Made by a program: the position numbers and the translations under genes. 64,000 nt of DNA, taken from contig JAJIRX010000859.1 in assembly GCA_023853785.1 (NCBI GenBank), forward strand, positions 434,001-498,000, written 5' to 3'. How positions within the stretch are numbered: position 1 is the stretch's first letter; every line of letters begins with the position of its first letter. The stretch is from Psilocybe azurescens (lineage: Eukaryota; Basidiomycota; Agaricomycetes; Agaricales; Agrocybaceae). Of this stretch, positions 30,999-43,994 are shown one piece after another. Under the pieces are notes generated by a model, which worked only from the letters and a program-made list of their open reading frames with translations, was not told the DNA's origin and did no database searches.

Positions 30999-33823
30999 AT
31001 GATCTTTCCATTCTCTTTCAACTTTTCCATTCCAGGGCTCTTGAATCCCTTCGCTTCTGCTCCCACCACTGCTCCACCAGTGCCCGGCGAACAGAATAAG
31101 CTTGACCATAATAGCCATACTCGGACCCATCAATCTCCGACGTCAAGAATCCTCCAGACGAACCTGCCGGCTTCACAGGAGTCAGATTACAGAGATAGGC
31201 ACCCTGCACCTGCTTATCCTTCGCCATCGACCTATCCGGCTTCCAACTCTTACCCCATTCCTATACCCGCCAACACAAGGCGAATATCGAGGTCCCAGCT
31301 CCCAAAGATCCCGAGAAGACACTCCCCATCACCACCGTCGTCTCTGCGGGCACTACCAATATCGCGGAAGCGAGGTTGGGAACCGACTTTGGCGCAGAAT
31401 CTATTCAGAGTCTTGCATCGACCGGAAAGTCGAGCTCGACCACTTCACTTAGCTTCACTTCGCCTTCTGGCTACCTGGATACTCCTGCGAAGTATCGCGA
31501 TATGGCTGAGGATATCACAATGAGTGATGATAACTATAGAGAGCACGAACAAGATGTCGACGATGGTGAGCCCTTTAACTTGATTTTGACTCTTGCGGCG
31601 TATTGGTTTTTCTTTCTTTGTTTTCTTTGTTTCTCTCTTATATGAGACTTTTTCATTGTTGAACTCCATCTTATCGTCTTCGTTCTATTCTCTCTTCATT
31701 TCGTGGCTATCTTGGGGCAGCAGCGATACAGAAATTGTCCCAACCCTGTATCAACGATCACAGTGACGGGAGAAGCCTGCCTCGCCCTCTCAGGTCATAT
31801 CATCTGCATCACCTCGCACAGCAGTCCTGCAGTGCGCATGTCCGGGATCATATCATTGATTTCATTTAAGATGTGGTGCTACTCGTTTCCGAGGCGTGTT
31901 TAGTACACCACATCATCCGCGCGCCCAACACGTGCATGCATGCCCTGAATGCGTGGTACTAGGGATTTATACCGTCCCAGCAGCAGGCTGCAGCTTTCCT
32001 TCCTTCATCTATAACACCTCCCATCGTATCCCTCAATCGCTGCAAACTAGAACCAATCGCGTTCGATTCGGGGTTTTCCCCAGGCTTATCTCTTTCTCTT
32101 CCATTATTCATCCTTTCGGCTGAGCTGTGCTCAGTCTCTATCTTCTATCACTATATTTCTTACCCCCAGCTATCACCATTTTTCTTTTATCTGACGTTTA
32201 CACTTGCCTACTTTCCTTTCTTCGCACCCGACTTGCTTCCTTTTTTTGCATCCCGAGACCCGAATTCGAGTCTTTATCCGCAAGCACAACAGTCCACTGA
32301 TATGCCTTCCCTTGTACTTCTGTTCCACATAGATGCACCCCCGCTGAAGAAACGCAGAGGCCTGGCTGGATCCATCGTCTCCACCGCTGTCAGCGCTGCT
32401 CTCATTGGTACCGCTGTAGGTCTTACCGTGTACCGACTGTAAGTAAATTCCTTGTCCCAAACAATTTTTATCCTTTTTTTTTTTTTTAATTCTTATAATC
32501 GTATTCATAATTGAATTGCAAATTCATCCTCGTTTTTGCTTTTAACAGATGGAGAGACCGCGGGAAAGAAGCACAGATCACCAATGCCCCGCACCACGAA
32601 CAACAGCAGGACCCGGACAAGCAAGCCCCGCCTCCGCCGTACGACGCGGGCCACTGGCACACCATCGAGCAGCCGCCAGCTATCCCTGTGGCGCCCTCGA
32701 CCTCGGTTTCGTCATCGGCGTTTTCCCGACCACCGCGCTCTGTGCCGCAGACCCCCAGCACGCCGACGCCCCGCTCAGGGAGGGCGAATGGTAAGAAGGT
32801 CGGAGCGAAGAGGGGGCATCATGTGGTTGTTGCCCATTCTGCGCGCCGGACGCGTACGCCGAAGCAGGGGTATGGGTCTCCGAGGGCTGCGACGACGAGG
32901 CCCGAGTTTGATTTTGGACCCGTGAGAGGGGAGGAGGAGAGGGTGGTGCAGACGGAGGTGGAGGACAAAGTGAGTTCTTTCTTTTCTTTTTCGGCTTGAC
33001 TTTTGTTGTTCTCTCCAAGATTGATTATTGACGATTTATTTTGTTTTTGCTTTGCTTTGCTTTTTTTAGATGGATTGGATGGGCGACAAGCTGAGCATGC
33101 TCATCGAACAAGGACGGCGCGCGCTGCAGTCCGAGGTGGTCGTCATGAGCGAGGCGAAGGAAGATGAGGTGGATGATGGGCGAGGTGGCTGGGAGGAAGC
33201 CGATGACGATGAAGGCGAGGGAGATGACTCGGAATTTGACGACGCCGACACACACTCACATTCGCGCTATGGGCGCGCACGATCGGGCTCCGTCCGGTCC
33301 CTCAACCCATCGAACAGCTCGAAGTCAATCCCGATACGAGCGAAGGCGTCCCGTCCTCGCGATATCGCCCTTCCCTCATATTCCCCCTTCGAAGGTGGGC
33401 CTCGGACTTTCCGGCGTGCGCACCTCCACCTCCTCTTCATCAACGTATGCGTCTGGCTCGATATCCGCCTCGCCAAAGAGGACAGGTTTCACACCGTCGT
33501 CGTCCTACGCATCCGCATCGACGTCGTACACCCCCGCGCACGCGTCGGCGGGGTTCGTGCCCAGCTCGGTGCCGTCTCCTTTCTACAACGCTACCTTTGG
33601 ACGACAGGACCGAGCAGCGGGATCGACTGGGCATGGGCATGTGAGGGGCGTGTCGTATGAGAGCGCACTGTTCAGCACTCCGTCCGGCGTTGGGAATGGC
33701 ATTGGAGGGGAGGAAGACACGGCTGCGTGGGAGAGTCCAGAGCTGAAGGAGAGCATGGAGCGGGCGCGGGCGCGGATGTTGGCTAGAAGGGCTGGGGCTG
33801 CTGCTGGGGGGAATGGTGTGTAG
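30999..33823 (+). CDS. Conserved single-TM protein of unknown function (two frame breaks, 767-nt intron)
   Basis: I recall relatives in other Agaricomycetes but no function. Order: MIFPFSFNFSIPGLLNPF start; Pro/Ser-rich region with RKRGWEPT; GYLDTPAKYRDM; intron 31566-32332, unusually long at 767 nt; KKRRGLAGSIVS followed by a hydrophobic stretch (AALIGTAVGLTVYRL) and WRDRGKE across a second intron; a basic Ser/Pro region; intron; MDWMGDKLSMLIEQG; EAKEDEVDDG; and a C-terminal SPELKESMERARARM motif, stop at 33821-33823. Frame breaks: one base missing in the T3 run at 31388-31390, and one extra (or two missing) in the C5 run at 33383-33387. KRR before the hydrophobic segment suggests a positive-inside membrane anchor. 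Location and role unknown. Confidence 0.7.
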
Positions 33824-36176
33824 GAGATGGGACAGGAGATGGAGAATTTTGCTTTGTTGGAAGAGATGAAGACGGATGGTTGGGAAGGGGAAGGAAAGGA
33901 AGGAAATGTGATGCGAGCCGTCTGAGAGATCCCGCGGCGGTGATTCTTGCTTGTTTCAATTTTCATTGCTACAACAGCAACTGCGACAATGCATGGCGCA
34001 TTAACATCATCTCATCGTGCGAACATACACGCATATACGACGGAACCTCGCGATTATGAAATGTGCGCGTTGCGTATCCACGCGCGAGCCTCGAGGTTGG
34101 TCGGGGTCGGCCTGCAGGCTGCGAAGAGGGGGCATCCACAGCATCGATCCCCACCCAGCCCAGCCTCTTCCGAATAGGTCAATTCAGCTGATGAACGAGG
34201 CCGAATCCATGGTCGTTCTTTCTTGGCTCGATCTAGAATGAAGAGGGCAGCGGCCTGGGTGGAATGGACGGCTGATCATCCACAGAAGAATACTCAGCGT
34301 GAAGACGAAAGGGCCAAGACTACGAGAGAGAAATTGGGATCATGTTTACTCTGTAATGCATACATACTCGTACATTGTACTAGCCATAATTCCATAAATT
34401 ATTTCTCCACCCTGGCTGTTGGTGCTGCGCCTGGATGAATGAGTGCCGGTAGATGAGTGGGTGGACTGGCCCATTTTGGGAATTATTGCCATTTCTGAAC
34501 ATGGTGAAGTGCCGTTACGGCATCATGATGTCAGGTGAAGGAGGTGATCAGAATCTTTTGTGAAGCTACATACTAGCATACGAATGGCCAAATAGGAGAT
34601 TTTGAACAGTATAAGAACTGTAAAATGAATCTCAGTGCAGCTTCAATGATGAAATTGTGACGTTCGAACTGAAACCAATCCGATGGAGTCTGTGTAGTCC
34701 CTTTCCACTCTTTTTCTTGTCCTTTCCATTGAATTATTTAGAGATCACCTTAGGATATGTATCTAACCCTTCCTGTTCAATCATGCTGTGCCGTGCCTTT
34801 CGGTCTCGACTGAGTCTCGATAAACACATGGCCACCCTTAAGATATGTTGCAATAGACTACCAAGTAGAGTAATGCGGTTCTAGTACAAAATTTCACGAA
34901 TCAATTGATATTTGGCGCAGCTTCGAAGTCCAGGCGCACCTCCAGCTCGGCTCGGGTACCCAGAGAAATGCGGGTGACCCCGAAGAATGGTTGAACTTCC
35001 GAGGTGCATACTCATACGCCTTGTATGCGGAATATACGTATGGTCCTGAATATTCGAATGTCGATGTCTGTCACCTCCGCCGCCGCCGGACAGGGGGTTA
35101 TTGTAGTAGCACTAACCAGCAGCTTTATTTCAACTCGACTCCAGGGTATAACCGCTTGATCATGAAGGTTAAATGAAATAAAAAGATATACTGTGCATAA
35201 CTGTGGAGGCGATGTAGGGGAAGATGCATAGGCCGAGATAAACTCGATCCTCGGCTCACAGCAAAAGAGCGAGCGCGACAGGATCTGACAAGACAACTGA
35301 CTAGAAGGCAGTTAGTCAGGACTCAGTACCTGTGTCATGTTGACAGGCGCCTTCGATGGCAATGTCTAAATGTGATTGATTATGCCTTACTAACCCTTGT
35401 GATACCTCACCCCAGATATAATCTGGGGTATAAAAAAACACAAGTGAAAGAACAAATGATGAGGGTACAACTTCGAATTGAGATTTGAGCACCCGTCACG
35501 GAACTTGGAAAATCGTGACCCAACGACCTGGCAAATGCATTGGCTCGAATTTGAAATAAAGGATTTTAGAGTGCCCCTATTCCTTATGAGTAGTCATTGA
35601 TTGCGTCTTCAAGTGATCATGAGTGAGAACAGGTCAGTTATAGGACCCTTAACCAATCAATTCAGCAAACGACTAAGGGGAGCTAATGGGTGAAGAGTCA
35701 ACGGAGGAATGAGAGCTATAAGCGGCTCTTTGGACAAATCAAATGGAGCAGGTCAAGGAACGCCAATAGAAGCTAACAGAGATCGGGTGCAATTTGGGTG
35801 CAATGACTGTAAAATACACCAGAATACACCAAAAAATCGAAATAAACATCAGTACGAGAAACACGAGCCAATGGGTGCTTATATCAGTGAAATATGGTGA
35901 TAGGAGGTGGTTGGGCAAGTTGAACAATGAAGAAAGAAATTCGGGGTGTCCGGCCAATGTTCGGCACGCTGACTGTGACGGTCGTGACGCGCTGTGACTG
36001 CGAGGTGGCGTATGCATACTGCAAGGTGTTGAACGGAATTCACCTCTTGAGCTAGACATTCCCTTCGACGCTAGCTCTCCTACGGCTGAAGGCGGCGAAG
36101 CGGCTATGAATTGTACGCTAGATTCTGAAAGTTGAGGCCACAAATTACGACCAGTCAGCGCTTTGACACTGTATTA
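33824..36176. other. 2.35-kb gene-poor stretch
   Basis: No supported gene. A minus-strand frame at 35739-36143 contains a hydrophobic run (LVFLVLMFISIFWCILVYF) but overlaps the promoter of the TMEM170-like gene and has no splice or domain support. No repeat structure seen. Confidence 0.45.
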
Positions 36177-36912
36177 ATGACGACGAACACCACCCCGCCT
36201 TGGCCATCGTTGTACAATCCGGGAAGAGAAATCATTCACATTGAGCACAATGCACCTACACAACCTGGAGGCGCCTATTTGTATCACGCGAATGGTAGCT
36301 TTGATTAATACATGCATAGAGATCTCAAAGTCTAATCAGTTTGCAGATATATTCAGATTCACCTTGTACTGGACTCTGATTTTCTACACGCCCATATTCC
36401 TGGTTTGCGGCCTATACGCTTTTTGGAACTATTCATTCCCCCCACCTGCACGGCGAGCTTCTCTGAACGTTCGCGAATCGTACCAGCTCTCTTCAATGGG
36501 TTCACATCAACCCTTCCTAAACGTGGATGCTCCATCCTTTCAACCGACTAAACCCCCAAGACAAATGAACGTAGATCAAGAGTCGCATTTGCGCTCATCG
36601 TTCTATTCACATTTATTTTTCTCAGTGTTGCAGGCGCTGTGATTGGGTCGGCAATCATGGGCTTCGTCATGGCGGGCTTGTTCAATGCCGCTCATTTCAA
36701 TATGTCGACGTAGGTGGCGCCTATCCCGACTTTTTTCGGTCCAAGGCTTCATTGTTCTCTCTTTTAGATGGATACCATTCCTGCTTGCTATTATGCAGGT
36801 CATAGTGGGCCTTCTGAGGTGGGTGATTCGCATTTCGAATTTCGGATTGATGAATCGTATTGAACACAAATCTTATTCTAGCATATGGCCTTCAATTGTG
36901 GAAATTATCTGA
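36177..36912 (+). CDS. TMEM170-like integral membrane protein (one-base deletion)
   Basis: Small fungal membrane protein of the TMEM170 type; animal relatives shape ER and nuclear membranes, but no role is shown here. Exon 1 starts [16 protein letters not shown]; intron (AATG^gtagct ... gtttgcag); exon 2 [20 protein letters not shown] (TM1), then a Ser/Pro loop. A C5 run at 36553-36557 is one base short: restoring it gives [10 protein letters not shown] and TM2/TM3 ([35 protein letters not shown]). Exon 3 after ctcttttag: [16 protein letters not shown] (TM4), intron, and the last exon IWPSIVEII with the stop at 36910-36912. About 200 residues and four TM segments agree with the family. Confidence 0.75.
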
Positions 36913-37427
36913 ATATTATGTCGCATGGACTATTTTTCTGTTCACCTGGTTACCCATCGGCGAAGATCTTTGAAAGTGAATATTTGCGGCATGGTTCCTT
37001 AATCTCTCCCTGAAAGGCTACCGCCTATCGAAATACCGTCAGATTTGTGGAGTCGATATGACATTTGTTCTGAGCACACACCCAAAGGAACTATGCTTTG
37101 CTGAATTAATGTTTTGTTCTAGGACGAAAGCAATTAATATTATCAACATCTTTATGCGTTGTTGCACATTGCGTTTACCTCGTTGTGCATGCAGATTAAA
37201 GATCGAGATTGCAAATTGACGGCTGCCTGACCAACAACATCCCTTTCAGTGATAGAGAGATGATAATGTCACCTCATATTATACATCTTGTGTCACCATG
37301 AGGCAGACTAAGGTCACGTTCAGGAAATCGCCTGAACTGCAGCTTCTTATTTACAATTTTGACTTTTAGGTTACAGGAAGCCCATTTGCTTCATTTGTTT
37401 TCAAAGCTCAAGACGGGTGGCCTCTTG
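36913..37427. other. Intergenic, 3' flank of the TMEM170-like gene
   Basis: AT-rich; no gene seen. Confidence 0.45.
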
Positions 37428-37946
37428 ATGCGATTATTATTATCTTATCTTCCTCGGTGAAATTAATCTCGAGATACAATTGAATCCCAATTGCCTAGCG
37501 AATCAGCAAGACCCATTAAAGCGACCAGTCAGAGGTTCGCTTGCCGCACGCACAATTCACTGCAATTCACTTGCTCTGATTTATCCAAAGCGCTGCTTAT
37601 AGCGCTCATCCCTTTGTTGTTTCTTCGCCCCTTAGTCGTTTTCTGAATCGATAGGTCATGATGATTTAGTACGTACACTTGATAGCATTGTGTATGATGA
37701 AACCGGGCTCCGAAAGGCTATTAAAAGCTCTGAATATCTTTTGAGCGCCGTCGATTGATTCAGTGAAGAGTACATTTGCCTCCGAGGAGGAAGCATCGGA
37801 AAGCGAGCTCATCAATCTTCTTCCGCGTCGGAAGTATATATTCGATACCACCGTCTTGGTACCTATAGCATCATAGTAAACACCGTTTGAAGGGTTCGCC
37901 AAATCACTGCTTTAGTTTTAATCAGGTGTGGTCCAATAGGTGACAT
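37428..37946 (-). CDS. Possible small unknown gene
   Basis: Weak call. A TATA-like tataaagg stands about 25 bases before an ATG at 37946 (MSPIGPHLIKT). One base added in the short A run opposite 37911-37913 would join it to a protein-like frame DLANPSNGVYYDAIGTK ... ANVLFTESIDGAQKIFRAF ending near 37670, where a gtacgt donor occurs. A possible last exon codes LYLEINFTEEDKIIIIAS and ends near 37428. The general style resembles small basidiomycete proteins of unknown function, but I cannot name a family, and the middle of the model is missing. Confidence 0.25.
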
Positions 37947-39337
37947 TGTTTAAACCTCTGAAAACCTTTATATGCAACGAGATAGATGCAACATACTTGT
38001 CGAGTTCTGGTAATCATCTTATGCTTGAGAAGCTGTCTATGCGCACGCGCGGCCTCGATATATCTTGACTCAGGTGCGACTTATTGAAATCGGCCAACCC
38101 TCCACAGATATCTTCTGTCGAACCAGTCCAAACTTACTATACTCGAGTACTCGGAGCTAATGAAGAGCCAACCCTAAAGAAAACTACGACATAACTGGAC
38201 TATTTTAGTGGTTGTGCAAATGCTTCATCTTTACACCCTCCTCGTTTATATTCTTGCCGTTAAAATAACCCTGCGATAGGAGTAAGCAATCCTAAGTGAA
38301 GTAAGACGTCGGCAAGACCATACCCGACCTCTCTTATCAATTTTCATAAGCTTCTCAGTTCTTTGTACCTCTTCCTTGATCTACACGATTGCGGGTTTTT
38401 TTTCTCTCAAACACACTGGCAGAAGTAGAACCAAGGTAGAACATAACAGCGAACGTTCGCGTCAACAACTTTCCTAACGGGGGTACTAGGCCAACTGCTC
38501 GCGCTTGTTTTTAATTAACTCTTGATGATCGGAGTCCGGAATCTCTACGATGTACATAGGCGGCAACATAGGCTTGCCGGTAAATATCAAATGATATTGG
38601 GAAAAGATAAAAGTATACAATACGACCTGTCCAACGGAAGGTTTCATGAATCCACCAGCTGACCGATAACAACATGATTAAGGCTGCAACCATCGCATGT
38701 GGGTGTTGAAGCTTGGGCGTTAAATTGATACCCAACCTTACGAGAAAGGGTGCAATGAAAGTGAACATGCAGGAATTAGCCACACAAGTGATACTGCCAA
38801 GATCTATCTGGAAAATGGACCTAAAGGCTGTGGATAGGCTTGAATAGGAGATGGGAAGCTATGTAGAAATGCATCAAGACGTCATTCGGACGCCCCGAGG
38901 TAAGTCCGAACAATGAAAGTCTAAAGTCACAGAAATCGAGCACAAGTCGAGAATCAATAATTTGATATTACAACATTCGAGACTAATGTAAGTAATGGAG
39001 CATACAAGTGGTAAAGATAAGTTAACGATTGGAAGGAAGCTAGTACTACTTAGAAGAGCATGGCAGCTTCAGTGTACATACATTACAAAGTGTACATACA
39101 TTACAACAAACTCTCTGAGTCCGGAAGTAAAATGAATGGGGAGACTAATAATAAATATCTTCGCGCCCAATACAAAGGAGGCGGCGTATGTGGGGTAATA
39201 ATAATGCGCGAGAGTCATACTAATAGGGTGAATTGTACGAGTACTGACCAGCAAATTTTAAGAATAAATAGGGATAGTACAATAACATACCAGGATTACA
39301 CATTACAACAAACCCAGAAGAGAGGAGAGAAGCGGAT
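37947..39337. other. Intergenic with one protein-like fragment
   Basis: The minus-strand frame at 38511-38783 (hydrophobic, with MVAALIMLLSVSWWIHE) may be an exon or relic of a membrane protein, but I find no partner exons. A small tandem repeat is at 39073-39107. The rest shows nothing. Confidence 0.35.
39073..39107. repeat. Two-unit tandem repeat, 18-base period
   Basis: tgtacatacattacaaag is followed directly by tgtacatacattacaac. Only two units are present, and it lies in non-coding sequence downstream of the TEA-domain gene. Confidence 0.85.
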
Positions 39338-40832
39338 TTAATAATAAGTCTGGAATGGGGCACCGTCTTGGGGCAGGCAGAGGAAGTCGGTGGGCTGTGG
39401 GTAGAATAGAGCGAGCTGGGGCACTTGTGCGACTTGGTACCCCATATCTGAGGCGTCGGTGATGCCATAGGCCAGCGTTGTCTCGGGGGTAAAGTCAAGC
39501 ACGTAGCCGTAGTCGGTCTGGGCGCTTGCCTGCATGTTGGTAGTCCATTGGGATTCATAGACGCCCATCGTACGTTGAGTAATATCCGTCGCAGTGGACA
39601 CATATGCTGGAACGTCGAAGCCGCGCTCGAGAGTATAATTGATAGAGAAGACCGGGCATTCGTCGTGAATAGTGCCAGTAGACACCGTGTATATGTTCTG
39701 GGTCATGGTATACGACGAATATGCTGGAATAAAAATAATGAGAAACCAGAGAATGAGACCGTGAATAAAAACAAGCCCACCTTCGGAGTCTCTCGTGAGG
39801 ATCGCCCAGACGTCGTGTCCTAGCTCCATTTTATAGAAGGTCATCGCATCAGCACTCGAGCTGCACAGCTCCAGGCGTGCAGGCATGCTGTAGACGTGCT
39901 TGCCGTTGATGTACACATCCGAGATGCACCGATACTGCGCGTCCGGCGAGAAGCGGTTCGACGTGAAGTTAAGCACGGGAGAGCACTGAGCTATCGGTCC
40001 AGCGGTGCGCACTTCAGCTGGGTGCACAAATGCGGGGGCAGAAGAAGACGACATGCTGAGCGCGGTCTCATCGAGATCCAGGCTGATGATGGGGTGCACG
40101 TCCACAGAGGCTGCGCGACAATCGAACTCGTACAGTGCGAGCGCTACAGCTGTGGTGTACTGCTGCACGGAGAAGGGAGGTAGAGATCCTAGTTGCAGGG
40201 CATCCTAAAAGAAAAAGATTTGAGTTAGGAAGAAGCAAATGGGCATTAAAATAATTAATGTTTACTGTTGTTGGAGATGAGGGCTCAGAGTGCACTTCGT
40301 ATGAGGACGTTGAAAATGAAGAGTCGGTAGGGGACAGTCGGTCCCGGCCAAAGTCTTTGCTTCCGATGAGATCGAGAACTACGATGAGGGTAAGTCTTCG
40401 TTCTATAAATAATGCGAAGTGGCAAACGTACTGTATTTGTCGCAGCAGGTTTCGCGAAGTTGCTGGAGTCTACTGCCGACTTGCTTGGGTGTGCGGTACT
40501 TCCCCGTCTTCTCCTTGATGTGCTTGGAGATGCATACATTGCGGCGGGGGAATCGCATGAGCAAGGCGGGATCTTTGGTGGACGTCGGTACATACTGCGC
40601 CAGACCTGCATGTACGATCAGTGTGTTGAATGTTTTTTTAGGAATGCTGCCAACCTTCGAGCAAGGCAGACTCGAGAAGGGGAGGCCAGACCGGTTCCCT
40701 TTTTCTTGTTTGCGATTTAGTGCATAGCTTGTATGTCTTGCGACCGGTATTGATATGTCGGCTGCCAGGCTTGCGCCTAGTATCGTCACTACCAGATGCC
40801 GAAGGCGAATATTGGCAGAAGGAAGTGGACAT
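39338..40832 (-). CDS. TEA/ATTS-domain transcription factor (AbaA/Tec1/TEAD family), two apparent one-base deletions
   Basis: Nuclear DNA-binding protein. The family includes fungal AbaA and Tec1, which control development and filamentous growth. The TEA domain lies near the N-terminus: EPVWPPLLESALLEG (helix 1), then RFPRRNVCISKHI (helix 2) and KTGKYRTPKQVGSRLQQLRE (the recognition helix, conserved). Between helices 1 and 2 the frame changes twice; restoring one base at 40652-40653 and one in the T7 run at 40633-40639 gives a continuous EGLAAFLKK join. Downstream exons, joined at acceptors near 40388 and 40204 and an intron near 39722-39787, give SVQQYTTAVALALYEFD and a C-terminal region ending FLCLPQDGAPFQTYY. 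Start at the Met of MSTSF (40832); an in-frame Met is at 40880. Targets unknown. Confidence 0.8.
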
Positions 40833-42185
40833 GCTGAATCGATAGAGCGGGTACGATGCGAATTGGAATAAACGAGTCACTAGAGGTCCTTATATGCCTC
40901 AGTCGGCAAACGAAGATAAACTTCCTCTGGGAAGGCTGGGAAGGAACATTCTTCCCAATTCTGGCCCAGTTTCTCGGAGACAAGGATGGACCAAAAGGAT
41001 TTTTTTCTCCATTAGGCCAACCGATGGTGGCTCGTAATAGAATCTGTTGAGATTTGAAATATCCCAGATATTTGCCATCGATCTGCGCTAATTAGATAGA
41101 GCCTCTTACAGCCTTTCCTTTCTGACAATTCAATCGCGCGCCAAGATGTTGATTACATTTATTTACTCTAAGCCTACGATTTGTCGGATCACCTTCACTA
41201 CATATAATTTTGCGTATGTTGCGCGGCGCGCCTCTCAATGCTATGAACGGGACACAGCTGAATTGACACCGTCACGGGCGCTAATGCGGAACAGAAGCTT
41301 GTACTTGGTCCTTCGTTCATAAGATTCTGTCGCGTCGGAGATAGCAGTACGTTCGGCTAACGCGTACTGTCAGCCCTGTGCGACTTCGGTCGGCTGCTTC
41401 ATCTGTAAACTCTATCTTGACGGGTAGCCGGTTATATAGGCGGTGCACCATTGTATATATAAACAAACCACCCGGCTCAAAAAACCCCCTATGATTGGGC
41501 TTGAAAGGAAGAAGATTCCTGTCTTCGGGGTACGAATGAAGGTTCGTGAATCTTTCGAGATCTCTGTCTGACTAATCAATAAGATATCCATTAGATCAGA
41601 CCTGAGGCACATCTTGTGTGGAGGCCGATCGTCTATATAAGTTGTACGATGATTTTCAAATGATTTGGCTTAGCCCCACAAATTATAACCTATAACCTTT
41701 AAATTGCTTGTGTCAGCCATTTTCATCTGCTCCTATTATCTTTCCAGGGGTGTGCCAAGTCCGACGTTAATTAGATTAGATTAATTCAGAGCACGAGACA
41801 CTGCAGGGTTCCCTCTGACGCGATAAGCCTCGGTGAGGAAACCAGTGTTGGAGGGAGGATTCAAGTCCAGTGGACGAAATGTTCATTGAGTCCCCTATTT
41901 GAATTCATTTTAATTAATGCCAGACGTCAAACAGTTATGCACTTTCCTCGAGTCCCAAAGGAAATTACTGACTTGAATGAATGAGCTTTTCTTTGAGGAC
42001 AAAAAAGGCAACCTTCAAGGTTATACTTACGTAACTCGGCTGCCCATGATGGCCGAATTCTTGAACTTACGAGTCAACTGTCGTGATCACCTGTTGACTC
42101 GCGCATTCAAATTATCGACATCGGCATATCAATACAAATCTATATTCTAATCTCCAGAACCGTATACAATTTTTTTGCGTAAAGT
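40833..42185. other. Intergenic between TEA factor and WD40 gene
   Basis: Divergent promoter region of about 1.35 kb. A TATA-like tctatataag at about 41630 is too far from the WD40 start to assign. No gene supported. Confidence 0.5.
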
Positions 42186-43741
<1,556 letters not shown>

Positions 43742-43994
43742 AATTTTACCTTGCTGTGAGGGTCTGTCGTCTACTATAATTGTCCTTTGTTGATACCCAA
43801 ATGTATTACTAAATGTACATAAAGCCTTTCCTTGGATTGTGCTGTGAGCTGGAGTAATAACTCCAGTCTGGACAGTAAAAAACTAAATATCAACGGTCGA
43901 GATTCCTTGCGCGGCAGGGAAAACATAACAGGAGGCACGAGCATCCTACTTGAGAGGTTCTGCATGCAAAAGATCTAGAATGATATTATATCAA

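Noticed and set aside
35739..36143. Minus-strand hydrophobic protein of 134 residues
   Set aside because: No conserved motif or splice support, and it lies in the promoter of the TMEM170-like gene.
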